DNA from: a virus | IMG/VR virus record: IMGVR_UViG_3300009164_000434 | Location: 1-20,791 of that record | Length of the DNA stretch: 20,791 nt | Direction: 5' to 3' (one strand) | Part shown: positions 7,612 through 13,570 of the stretch, one piece after another | Layout of the letters: each line of letters opens with the position of its first letter | Numbering within the stretch: the first letter of the stretch is position 1 | Made by a program: the position numbers and the translations under genes | Notes under the pieces: model-generated | What the model was told of the DNA's origin: nothing | What the model saw: the letters and a program-made list of their open reading frames with translations, nothing else | Database searches by the model: none

Positions 7612-8545
7612 CTATCCATGGGCATATGATGCATGGTTGAAACATGAACAATCACATTGGATTCATAGTGAAGTACCTATGTTAGAAGATGTTAAAGATT
7701 GGAAGAAGAAACTAACAAACGAAGAAAAGAAATTTCTTACTAACATTTTTAGATTCTTTACTCAAGGTGATATTGATGTTGCAGGTGGTTATGTTAATAA
7801 CTATCTGCCTCATTTTCCTCAACCTGAAGTTAGAATGATGTTGATGGGGTTTGCAGCACGAGAAGCATTACACATTGCGGCATATAGTCATCTCATTGAA
7901 ACATTAGGTATGCCAGAGTCTACCTATAATGAATTCATGGAATACAAAGAGATGGTAGAGAAACATGATTATGTAACAGATATATCAGGACAGAATTCTA
8001 CCTTAGATAATACTGCAACACATATTGCTGTATTCAGTGCATTTACTGAAGGTATGCAGTTGTTTAGTTCATTCATTATGTTATTAAACTTCCCTCGTCA
8101 TGGTAAGATGAAGGGTATGGGACAGATTATTACATGGTCTATTGTAGATGAAACAATGCACGCTGAGTCTATGATCAAGTTGTTTAGAACATTTATTGAA
8201 GAGAACAAAGAGATATGGAATGATGAGTTGAAAGAAAGAATTTATAGTATTGCAGAGAGAATGGTTGAGTTGGAAGATAAGTTCATTGATTTATGTTTCA
8301 ATTTAGGTGCAATTGAAGGTTTAACACCAGAAGATGTTAAAACATATATAAGATATATTGCTGATCGTAGACTGATATCATTGGGTCTTAAAGGCATATT
8401 TAAAGTTAAACGCAATCCCTTACCATGGGTTGAAGAGATGATCAATGCACCAGTTCATACAAACTTTTTTGAGAATCGTGCTACAGATTACGCAAAGGGT
8501 GCATTAGGAGGTTCATGGGGAGATGTATGGGGGAAAGCATCATAA
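7550..8545 (+). CDS. nrdB: class Ia ribonucleotide reductase, small (radical) subunit
   Basis: The ATG at 7550 has GGAG (7537-7540) 9 nt upstream; an in-frame TTG at 7535 overlaps the SD and is unlikely. In 331 residues the diiron ligands are visible: D74 (or D76) in TQGDID, E105 and H108 in REALHIA, E167 in FTEGMQ, E201 and H204 in DETMH. The radical tyrosine is Y112 (AAYSHL). It generates the tyrosyl radical used by NrdA. It starts inside the preceding small gene and is separated from nrdA by pstS, an unusual order. Confidence 0.96.
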   Translation: MNAAKTKSKLTDTRVSFKPFNYPWAYDAWLKHEQSHWIHSEVPMLEDVKDWKKKLTNEEKKFLTNIFRFFTQGDIDVAGGYVNNYLPHFPQPEVRMMLMGFAAREALHIAAYSHLIETLGMPESTYNEFMEYKEMVEKHDYVTDISGQNSTLDNTATHIAVFSAFTEGMQLFSSFIMLLNFPRHGKMKGMGQIITWSIVDETMHAESMIKLFRTFIEENKEIWNDELKERIYSIAERMVELEDKFIDLCFNLGAIEGLTPEDVKTYIRYIADRRLISLGLKGIFKVKRNPLPWVEEMINAPVHTNFFENRATDYAKGALGGSWGDVWGKAS

Positions 8546-8555
8546 GGAATAGAAA

Positions 8556-8702
8556 ATGATTTTAAAACACCACTGTGACAATTGTGACTCAAAGTATAAA
8601 ATAATTTACGATGAGGATGATTGTGAAGATAGTCCCACATATTGTCCGTTCTGTGCTGAATATCTGATAGTAAATAAAGAATATCAAAACGAAGATATCT
8701 AA
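8556..8702 (+). CDS. small zinc-ribbon protein
   Basis: 48 residues with two CxxC pairs: CDNC at residues 7-10 and CPFC at 30-33, with a highly acidic stretch between them (YDEDDCEDS). This is a minimal zinc ribbon. The SD (AAGGA, 8543-8547) overlaps the nrdB stop. Such orphan ribbons occur in T4-like phages and might bind nucleic acid or act as a redox partner for RNR; the position directly after nrdB allows either. Function unproven. Confidence 0.7.
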   Translation: MILKHHCDNCDSKYKIIYDEDDCEDSPTYCPFCAEYLIVNKEYQNEDI

Positions 8703-8718
8703 TTGACTATATATTATT

Positions 8719-9207
8719 ATGACATGGTTTTATAATAATATTGAATTCACACAAGAAGATGTAGAAACCTATTACGGTTTCGTTTATCTCATAGAGAATC
8801 TTACGACTGGTAAAAAGTATATCGGTCGTAAGTTCTTTACCAAATCTGGTACACAACAAATCAAAGGTAAGAAAAAGAAAATCAGAAAACAATCTGATTG
8901 GTTGACCTATTGGTCTTCCTCTGATGAAGTAAAGAAAGATGTTCAACAATACGGAAAGGAGAATTTCAAACGCACAATATTACATTTATGCAAAACAAGA
9001 GCGCCTTGTTCATATTTTGAAACATATGAAATATTTACAAGAAATGCTTTGTTATCTGAAGAATACTATAACAGTTGGGTATCGTGTAAAATACACAGAG
9101 CCCATTTAAAGGGAATAATATGTCCAGAAAACAATCTGCAAATAATGTCGTTGAAAGACAAACAACCAAGACTCATCAAACACTTAAAATCAGAATTGAT
9201 GACCTAA
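8719..9207 (+). CDS. GIY-YIG endonuclease-like protein (SegE-like)
   Basis: 162 residues. The GIY-YIG signature is seen as GFVYLIENLTT followed by KKYIGRKFF (residues about 20-40, with R37 in the catalytic position). A lysine-rich stretch (IKGKKKKIRK) and YWSSSDEV follow, and a Glu (FETYEIF, near 101) fits the metal-binding residue. It could be a free-standing homing endonuclease or a phage-specific repair or degradation nuclease of the Seg type. The last 88 nt overlap phoH. Its ATG lacks an obvious SD. Confidence 0.82.
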   Translation: MTWFYNNIEFTQEDVETYYGFVYLIENLTTGKKYIGRKFFTKSGTQQIKGKKKKIRKQSDWLTYWSSSDEVKKDVQQYGKENFKRTILHLCKTRAPCSYFETYEIFTRNALLSEEYYNSWVSCKIHRAHLKGIICPENNLQIMSLKDKQPRLIKHLKSELMT

Positions 9208-9899
9208 AAACATTTCAACCATTAACAGAGAACCAAAAGTCATTCTTTGAAGCATATAGACACGGTGATTATTTTATAGCATTACACGGAGTTGCAGGTA
9301 CAGGTAAAACATTCTGTGCATTATACAAAGCACTAGAAGAAGTTTTAGACAAATCAAATCCATTCAAGAAAGTTATTGTAGTTAGGTCTGCAGTTCAGTC
9401 AAGAGAGATGGGACACTTGCCTGGTGATGTAGATGAAAAAATGGATATCTACCAGCAACCATACAAACAAATCTGTCATACCTTATTTGATCGTAAAGAT
9501 GCATGGGAACGATTAGAAGAACAAGGTTATGTTCAGTTCATATCAACCTCATTCATTCGTGGTATGTCATTTGATGATGCAATCATTATTGTAGATGAGA
9601 TGCAGAATTTGAATTTTGAAGAGATTGATACTGTTATGACACGGGTAGGTTATAGGTCTAAAATTATATGGTGTGGTGATTATAGGCAAACAGATTTAAC
9701 CAAACGTAAGAATGATATGAGTGGCATATTAAAGTTCTTTGATATTGCTATGCATATGGCAGCATTTACACGGATTGAATTCACCGTTGAAGATATAGTT
9801 AGGTCATCATTGGTAAAAGATTATATCTTAGCACGGATACAACAAGAAGATGCCCAAGTGAAAATATCTAATGCGAAGGTTGTAAATATATCATCTTAA
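9120..9899 (+). CDS. phoH: PhoH-like P-loop ATPase
   Basis: 259 residues. Walker A is G57-VAGTGKT64 and Walker B is AIIIVDEMQ (D159, E160), with family segments VVRSAVQSREMGHLPGD and WCGDYRQTDL. This is the PhoH fold, a superfamily-1-like ATPase often carried by aquatic phages and in E. coli belonging to the Pho regulon. Its role is unsettled; RNA-related activity has been proposed. An SD (AAGGGA) lies inside the GIY-YIG gene, which it overlaps by 88 nt. With pstS it makes a second phosphate-linked gene in the same operon. Confidence 0.94.
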   Translation: MSRKQSANNVVERQTTKTHQTLKIRIDDLKTFQPLTENQKSFFEAYRHGDYFIALHGVAGTGKTFCALYKALEEVLDKSNPFKKVIVVRSAVQSREMGHLPGDVDEKMDIYQQPYKQICHTLFDRKDAWERLEEQGYVQFISTSFIRGMSFDDAIIIVDEMQNLNFEEIDTVMTRVGYRSKIIWCGDYRQTDLTKRKNDMSGILKFFDIAMHMAAFTRIEFTVEDIVRSSLVKDYILARIQQEDAQVKISNAKVVNISS

Positions 9900-9906
9900 A
9901 TTATTG

Positions 9907-9935
9907 TTGCATTGTGTCATTTTTTGATATATAAT
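9907..9935 (+). promoter_or_regulatory. sigma70-type promoter with 5' hairpin
   Basis: TTGCAT (9907-9912), a 17-bp spacer, TATAAT (9930-9935). The predicted transcript begins near 9942 and would carry a small hairpin at its 5' end, AGGC (9941-9944) paired with GCCT (9956-9959), before the SD AGAGGA of the next gene. Confidence 0.65.
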
Positions 9936-9977
9936 AGTAGAGGCTTCATTGTGAGGCCTTTACTAAAGAGGACAAAA

Positions 9978-10064
9978 ATGTTAGAAAAGATTAAAAATTT
10001 CATTAAAATTATGGTAGATACATTAATTGAAGCCCGTTCATTAAGGAAAAAGAATCATGTTTGA
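9978..10064 (+). CDS. 28-residue basic amphipathic peptide
   Basis: MLEKIKNFIKIMVDTLIEAR is followed by SLRKKNHV. A strong SD (AGAGGA, 9967-9972) lies about 5 nt before the ATG, and a dedicated promoter is just upstream. It would form one amphipathic helix with a basic tail. It overlaps the next gene by 8 nt. No family recognised; the start signals are the main support. Confidence 0.5.
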   Translation: MLEKIKNFIKIMVDTLIEARSLRKKNHV

Positions 10065-10269
10065 TACAAAGAAAACACAAGAGTTGGCAGTAGATTTGAT
10101 TGATGTCCAAGTTGGTGCAGTTAAATCATATGTAGATGCATTTAGTAAATTCTCAGGTTCTGAAAAGAATACATACTTAGATAGTATGGTAAAATTTATG
10201 GAAACTGGTACAGAAAATGCAAAACAAATCATCCAAGGAAATTACGCCTTTTCAGGCAATAAGAAGTAA
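10057..10269 (+). CDS. small helical protein, unknown function
   Basis: 70 residues, with SD AAGGA (10043-10047) upstream. It is predicted almost wholly helical (TKKTQELAVDLIDVQVG, then YLDSMVKFMETG), without signal peptide or membrane segment. It loosely resembles the short helical proteins of phasin type, but this is too weak to name. It is the second gene from the promoter at 9907. Confidence 0.65.
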   Translation: MFDTKKTQELAVDLIDVQVGAVKSYVDAFSKFSGSEKNTYLDSMVKFMETGTENAKQIIQGNYAFSGNKK

Positions 10270-10438
10270 TACAAAAAGTTTTATCCCTGTTATTAGGGGA
10301 GGATGGATTATTAAGTTTTCAATATGTGGTGATAATGTATTGTTACTGTTTCAGTCTATCGCTAGTGATGAAGTTCTAATACGATATTTCACTAGCGAGA
10401 CTGAAGCAGTTTATTATATCAATAATCTATTAGCATGA
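10217..10438 (+). CDS. small protein with uncertain start
   Basis: The open frame gives up to 73 residues, and the convincing part begins near WIIKFSICGDNVLLLF (codon 10304). The ATG at 10217 has no SD and lies 53 nt inside the preceding gene. A strong SD (AGGGGAGGA, 10295-10303) precedes an ATG at 10303 that reads only three codons in another frame, while the good frame offers only ATT codons (10307, 10310) after it. Either an ATT start is used or the start region has been damaged. It overlaps the next gene by ATGA. Confidence 0.55.
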   Translation: MQNKSSKEITPFQAIRSNTKSFIPVIRGGWIIKFSICGDNVLLLFQSIASDEVLIRYFTSETEAVYYINNLLA

Positions 10439-10722
10439 AAGAATGTCCTAGATGTGGCACTGAACACTCTAAAAGAGGACCATATTGTAGTCGCAGTTGT
10501 GGTAATGTAAGAACACATAGTCAAGAAGATAAACTAAAACGTAGTCTTAAATTGACTGAATATTATAGAACACCTGAAGGAGCAGCGACCGCAAGAATGA
10601 ATAAATATGCAATGGAGAATCTTAATCGCAGGCGTGATGGTGAGTATATGTTAAAGCCTGAAGATTTTGCGATAAATATACCATCATTCGAAGATGATGA
10701 AGAAGAAAAAATCAATTGGTAA
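10435..10722 (+). CDS. small zinc-finger protein, possibly DNA-binding
   Basis: 95 residues. The N-terminus carries CPRCGTEH then YCSRSCGNV, four cysteines spaced as a zinc knuckle (C4, C7, C18, C22). A basic helix follows (EDKLKRSLKLTEYY), and the C-terminus is very acidic (SFEDDEEEK). The finger-plus-basic-helix layout resembles the DNA-binding modules of HNH homing enzymes, but no nuclease core is present. It overlaps the previous gene by ATGA and ends 9 nt before the adhesin gene. Confidence 0.65.
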   Translation: MKECPRCGTEHSKRGPYCSRSCGNVRTHSQEDKLKRSLKLTEYYRTPEGAATARMNKYAMENLNRRRDGEYMLKPEDFAINIPSFEDDEEEKINW

Positions 10723-10731
10723 AGGCATTAA

Positions 10732-11745
10732 ATGGCTATTAAAAGTTCAGGTTTATTAAAATTATCTGAAATACAAACAGAGTTTACTGGAACAAACCCT
10801 ATTAGTTTGAGTGAATATTATAGAGGTGGTACTTATGTGCCTAATTTCACCACTTCAGTAAATTCTAATGTATCAACAAGTGGTGCCATATCTGTTAGTA
10901 AATTTTATAATACATCAAGAAGATATGTCATTAATGCTACATTAACTACTTCTAATACAACAGGTTTCAATTTGTGGGATTGGATAGTTGCAAATTACGG
11001 ATCTTTTAGTGTCCCGTATGATGTTACCTTTAATAACAATGTGTTAATACGTAGTAATACATTAGGAGTTTCATCATTTACTACTGGCACAGGTTGGCCA
11101 AGTGGTTCTACGATAACAATTGTAAATAACTCTGAAATTATTGGAAGAGGTGGTAATGGTGGTGCTGGCGGTACTATTGCTTCTCCTACTGGTGGTAATG
11201 GTGGTAACGGAGGTACTGCAATCTCTTTATCATATCCAGTAACAATATATAATAACTCGGTAATTTATGGTGGCGGTGGTGGTGCGGGTGGTGGCGGTCT
11301 TTCAAGATCCACTGGTCCGTATAATAACGCTGATCAAATTTACGCTGGTGGCGGTGGTGGTGCGGCACAAGGTAATGGTACTAATGGAGTTGGTGGTGCA
11401 TCAAACGCACCCATAGAGCTTGCTAATGTTGAAAGAAACGGTGCTGATGGTAGTTCAGTTACAACTGGAGTTGGTGGTATAGGCGGTAAAGTTTATTTTC
11501 AAAATCCCGGCGATAGCGAAAGTCCACCCGGACCAGATGGTGAGTGGTTAGGTGGTAATGGTGGTAATTCTGCTGGGTATCAAGCTGGTAATTCTGGTAG
11601 TGCTGGCACTATCGTTAATACAAATCCATATAATACCGCAGTTTACTCTGGAGGTTCTGGTGGTGCTGTTGGTTATGCAGTTCAACAAAATGGAAATAGT
11701 TTAACCTGGGCAGTGTATGGTACTGTATTAGGAACAGTAGCATAA
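10732..11745 (+). CDS. glycine-rich tail-fibre tip adhesin (gp38-like)
   Basis: 337 residues. The N-terminus has LLKLSEIQTEF and NPISLSEYYRGG, the short repeat seen at the start of many phage fibre and adhesin proteins; a second SVSKFYNTS follows near residue 60. From about residue 130 come glycine-rich blocks (GRGGNGGAGG, GGNGGNGG, GGGGGAGGGG, GGNGGNSAG) separated by variable segments, as in the polyglycine-helix host-recognition domains of T4-like gp38 adhesins (phage S16). It would bind a surface receptor. It is the last gene before the long gene-free region. Confidence 0.78.
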   Translation: MAIKSSGLLKLSEIQTEFTGTNPISLSEYYRGGTYVPNFTTSVNSNVSTSGAISVSKFYNTSRRYVINATLTTSNTTGFNLWDWIVANYGSFSVPYDVTFNNNVLIRSNTLGVSSFTTGTGWPSGSTITIVNNSEIIGRGGNGGAGGTIASPTGGNGGNGGTAISLSYPVTIYNNSVIYGGGGGAGGGGLSRSTGPYNNADQIYAGGGGGAAQGNGTNGVGGASNAPIELANVERNGADGSSVTTGVGGIGGKVYFQNPGDSESPPGPDGEWLGGNGGNSAGYQAGNSGSAGTIVNTNPYNTAVYSGGSGGAVGYAVQQNGNSLTWAVYGTVLGTVA

Positions 11746-11774
11746 TAAAAAAGAAACCATACTAGACCTCTGGC

Positions 11775-11816
11775 TGTGCATAACTCTGTGTATAACCATG
11801 TATAACTTGTGTATAA
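11775..11816 (+). repeat. four phased DnaA-box-like repeats
   Basis: The 9-mers TGTGCATAA (11775), TGTGTATAA (11787), CATGTATAA (11797) and TGTGTATAA (11808) start 12, 10 and 11 bp apart, about one helical turn each. Three of them match the reverse complement of the DnaA box TTATNCACA exactly; the third has two mismatches. All point the same way. Clustered, phased boxes beside an AT-rich tract are typical of replication origins or iterons. Alternatively they bind a phage regulator. Confidence 0.55.
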
Positions 11817-11971
11817 CTCTGTGACAAACGCACATCCGTAATTCCTGAAGTAAGTGCTCACTAACCTTATACCAAATAAAATAATAAAATACCAGAGATA
11901 ATCCATATAATATGCGGTCTTTCTCTGATATTCTGATAGTCCGTGCTGACCTTTACGTAATGTTCAAGCAA

Positions 11972-11988
11972 TCTCAGAGAATCCTCAA
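11972..11988 (+). repeat. 17-bp direct repeat, copy 1
   Basis: TCTCAGAGAATCCTCAA, identical to 12114-12130. The copies lie 142 bp apart, one before and one after the promoter at 12048. Confidence 0.85.
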
Positions 11989-12047
11989 CGGCGGACCAAT
12001 AGGTCTCTAAGAATTTACCGTTTATTATCAGTGACTTACAGAAATGC

Positions 12048-12076
12048 TTGACTTTTATGTCATTCTGTGTTATAAT
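12048..12076 (+). promoter_or_regulatory. promoter cassette, copy 1
   Basis: TTGACT (12048-12053), 17 bp, TATAAT (12071-12076). The upstream box ATCAGTGACTTAC (12027-12039) lies 8 nt before the -35. No gene begins before the second promoter at 12164, so it makes either a tandem start or a short untranslated RNA. Confidence 0.75.
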
Positions 12077-12113
12077 TAGAGGGTTGGAAGGGCGGGAATA
12101 GACTATCTAAGTG

Positions 12114-12130
12114 TCTCAGAGAATCCTCAA
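12114..12130 (+). repeat. 17-bp direct repeat, copy 2
   Basis: Identical to 11972-11988. Part of it (AATCCTC, 12122-12128) can pair with GAGGGTT (12079-12085) near the predicted start of the transcript from 12048. Confidence 0.85.
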
Positions 12131-12163
12131 TCAAATCAATGACTTACGAACCACAAATAATGC

Positions 12164-12191
12164 TTGACATTTGGTATAGTTATAGTATAAT
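12164..12191 (+). promoter_or_regulatory. promoter cassette, copy 2
   Basis: TTGACA (12164-12169), 16 bp, TATAAT (12186-12191), then AGAGTCTGAATTGA. The box ATCAATGACTTAC (12135-12147) lies 16 nt before the -35, 8 nt further away than in the other copies. It drives the gene at 12221. Confidence 0.82.
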
Positions 12192-12220
12192 AGAGTCTGA
12201 ATTGAGAAAAAGGAATGATT

Positions 12221-12427
12221 ATGAGTTTAGAAGATAAAATTTACGAGTTGCAATACTGTGATGCCTATGCAGACTTCATTATGGACCAAGGGTATATGGG
12301 TGAAATTGCGATTTATAACGGTGATTCTCTAACAAAAGCGATGGAGATGGGATACTTGTTTAAGGACTTTCTGTTTTCAATCGGATGTGCAGACTTGGCT
12401 TACATTTATACTAAGGAATTTGCTTAA
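12221..12427 (+). CDS. small acidic protein, unknown function
   Basis: The ATG at 12221 is chosen because AGGA (12211-12214) is 6 nt upstream; the in-frame ATG at 12215 touches the SD. The 68 residues are acidic and aromatic-rich (YCDAYADFIMDQGYMGEI, GYLFKDFLFSIGCADLAY). No motif recognised. It is the first gene of the right-hand small-gene cluster, behind two tandem promoters. Confidence 0.7.
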   Translation: MSLEDKIYELQYCDAYADFIMDQGYMGEIAIYNGDSLTKAMEMGYLFKDFLFSIGCADLAYIYTKEFA

Positions 12428-12428
12428 T

Positions 12429-12686
12429 ATGAACATTGGTGATATTAAATCCTTGTGGTTTTCTCATGTAGCTTTCAACCAAGCGCTTCCTTGCGAAGTT
12501 GTTGAGGACCGGTTGACTGCAGTTAAGTTCAGAGTGTTATCCACCAAGCGATTTGTGTGGATGCCAAAGAAAGCACTATATGAGTTGCCTAATTTACCAG
12601 GGATTCTCAATGTAAAAAAGTGGTTTACTGTAGAACCTCAGTTACAAGTAGTTTTAGACCGATATGGTAATTCATACAGGAAATAA
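12429..12686 (+). CDS. small basic protein, unknown function
   Basis: The ATG at 12429 follows the previous stop by 1 nt; an in-frame upstream ATG (12387) would overlap the previous gene by 41 nt and is not preferred. The 85 residues have beta-prone segments (CEVVEDRLTAVKFRVLST, FVWMPKKALYEL) that could form a small beta-barrel, and a basic C-terminus. Family not recognised. The next promoter starts 3 nt after its stop. Confidence 0.65.
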   Translation: MNIGDIKSLWFSHVAFNQALPCEVVEDRLTAVKFRVLSTKRFVWMPKKALYELPNLPGILNVKKWFTVEPQLQVVLDRYGNSYRK

Positions 12687-12689
12687 CGC

Positions 12690-12717
12690 TTGACATTGGG
12701 TATAGTTGTAGTATAAT
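12690..12717 (+). promoter_or_regulatory. promoter cassette, copy 3
   Basis: TTGACA (12690-12695), 16 bp, TATAAT (12712-12717), then AGAGTCTGAATTGA, nearly identical to copy 2 from the -35 through the start region. It lacks the upstream box because a coding region extends to 12686. Confidence 0.82.
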
Positions 12718-12747
12718 AGAGTCTGAATTGATTGATTAGGAGTTGTT

Positions 12748-12960
12748 ATGATTATTGAAAGATACGAAGAAGGTGCCCATGTTGTTATTATAACCTCTGA
12801 GGGTGCTGAGTGCTGGGGTACCGTGTTGGATAGTCGTGTTAAGTTCGGTGCTGATGCAGTTATTCAGTATGAAGTTAGGTTGGACTGGCAATCCAAGGTG
12901 GAATATGTTGATATGGACAAGGTTTTGTGTCTAGTATCTGAATTGGAGAATAATAATTGA
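12748..12960 (+). CDS. small beta-rich protein, unknown function
   Basis: 70 residues reading as a short SH3-like or Tudor-like barrel (GAHVVIITSEGAECWGTVLD, then VIQYEVRLDW and VEYVDMDKVLCL). It starts with the leader GATTAGGAGTTGTTATG, which is repeated exactly before the gene at 13571. The stop codon overlaps a TTG start of the next gene. No family recognised. Confidence 0.72.
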   Translation: MIIERYEEGAHVVIITSEGAECWGTVLDSRVKFGADAVIQYEVRLDWQSKVEYVDMDKVLCLVSELENNN

Positions 12961-13130
12961 AAATTGAGACTGCAAAGAAAGTATTGGAGAAAGAGGCAGA
13001 GTTCTTTGGTTGGTCTGTATATGATTTAATGATGGATATTAAAGGTATGAAGAATCCTTTAATGATGTATAGTAAGAAAGTGGTAGAGGCATACGAAGTT
13101 TTAAGTTGGAATAGACACGAAAACGCTTGA
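12957..13130 (+). CDS. 57-residue protein with TTG start
   Basis: The TTG at 12957 overlaps the previous stop (TTGA) and has GGAG (12945-12948) 8 nt upstream, a good coupled start. The product begins MKIETAKKVLEKEAEFFGW and continues with a helical, methionine-rich stretch (YDLMMDIKGMKNPLMMYSKK). Its last codons (AAC GCT TGA) are made from the -35 region of the next promoter. The family is unknown. Without the TTG the frame has no ATG with an SD. Confidence 0.6.
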   Translation: MKIETAKKVLEKEAEFFGWSVYDLMMDIKGMKNPLMMYSKKVVEAYEVLSWNRHENA

Positions 13131-13154
13131 CATTTGGTATAGTTGTGTTATAAT
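13127..13154 (+). promoter_or_regulatory. promoter cassette, copy 4 (drives structured RNA)
   Basis: TTGACA (13127-13132), 16 bp, TATAAT (13149-13154), then GTAGTCTGAGTTGA. No gene follows for 220 nt; instead a strongly folded region lies directly downstream. Confidence 0.8.
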
Positions 13155-13161
13155 GTAGTCT

Positions 13162-13296
13162 GAGTTGAGAGTGTTATAAGAGTGAATACTGTTGCCAGTC
13201 CTGTTTCTGACCGGGAAGAGTAAAATCTTTAGAGAAACCATACGGCGTTAGCCCAGGTTGTTAAGAAGAGTCAACGGATAGTGTTCACCCTTATAA
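13162..13296 (+). ncRNA. candidate structured RNA of about 135 nt
   Basis: The region starts about 7 nt after the TATAAT of promoter copy 4. Its ends pair in a 17-bp stem, TTATAAGAGTGAATACT (13174-13190) with AGTGTTCACCCTTATAA (13280-13296), with one A-C mismatch and one G-U pair. Inside are GTTG/CAAC (13191-13194, 13272-13275), a hairpin CCAGTC/GACCGG (13195-13200, 13209-13214; 8-nt loop), and a two-part hairpin AACC/GGTT (13236-13239, 13256-13259) capped by GGC-GTTA-GCC (13244-13253). No reading frame or T-run terminator is seen. It could be a free small RNA or a long leader of the gene at 13376. It matches no family I know. Confidence 0.55.
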
Positions 13297-13316
13297 ATCA
13301 ATGAGTTACAAAACGC

Positions 13317-13344
13317 TTGACATTCGGTACAGTTCTGATATAAT
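13317..13344 (+). promoter_or_regulatory. promoter cassette, copy 5
   Basis: TTGACA (13317-13322), 16 bp, TATAAT (13339-13344), then GTAGTCTGAATAG. The box ATCAATGAGTTAC (13297-13309) lies 7 nt before the -35 and directly abuts the closing stem of the structured RNA. Confidence 0.82.
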
Positions 13345-13375
13345 GTAGTCTGAATAGTTGATTAGGAGTTGTAGA

Positions 13376-13558
13376 ATGAAAATGCAAGAATACAGATTGG
13401 TATTATATAAAGATTTAAAAAAACGTGGTATCCACAAGATGGAAACCATAGATTTTGCCCCATGCACTTCCGCATATATTAAATCGGAAGTTCAGAAGAA
13501 AACCGAGATGGGATATATCGTCATTAAGTATATACGTGGTTGGGTAATTAATAGTTGA
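13376..13558 (+). CDS. small basic protein, unknown function
   Basis: The ATG at 13376 has AGGAG (13364-13368) 7 nt upstream; a TTG 18 nt earlier has no SD. The 60 residues (starting MKMQEYRLVLYKDLKKRG) are basic with a mixed alpha/beta pattern and end in IVIKYIRGWVINS. No motif recognised. Its stop lies within the next gene's leader. Confidence 0.65.
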   Translation: MKMQEYRLVLYKDLKKRGIHKMETIDFAPCTSAYIKSEVQKKTEMGYIVIKYIRGWVINS

Positions 13559-13570
13559 TTAGGAGTTGTT

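Larger units (their letters stand above)
11746..12220 (+). other. 475-nt gene-free regulatory region, possible origin
   Basis: No credible gene was found on either strand. In order it holds four DnaA-box-like repeats (11775-11816), an AT-rich tract (about 11862-11911), a 17-bp direct repeat with copies at 11972 and 12114, two copies of the ATCAAYGACTTAC-type box, and two tandem promoters (12048 and 12164) reading into the gene at 12221. It separates the adhesin gene from the cluster of small genes. Confidence 0.7.

Noticed and set aside
10057-10269. Phasin-like identity for the helical protein
   Set aside because: The resemblance is only in helicity and length; no phasin motif could be shown.
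11186-11368. Minus-strand His-rich open frame in the adhesin gene
   Set aside because: It is the complement of GGT/GGC glycine codons (giving His/Pro runs), an artefact of the glycine repeats.
11906-11911. TATAAT in the AT-rich tract as a promoter
   Set aside because: No -35-like hexamer at 15-19 bp upstream on the + strand; the match is expected by chance in AT-rich DNA.
11960-12010. 16-codon ATG frame in the gene-free region
   Set aside because: No SD, very short, and not linked to a promoter at the right distance.
13162-13296. tRNA or 6S RNA in the structured region
   Set aside because: No acceptor or T-arm pattern with GTTC, no CCA end, and no 6S-like central bubble; the closing stem is far longer than a tRNA acceptor.
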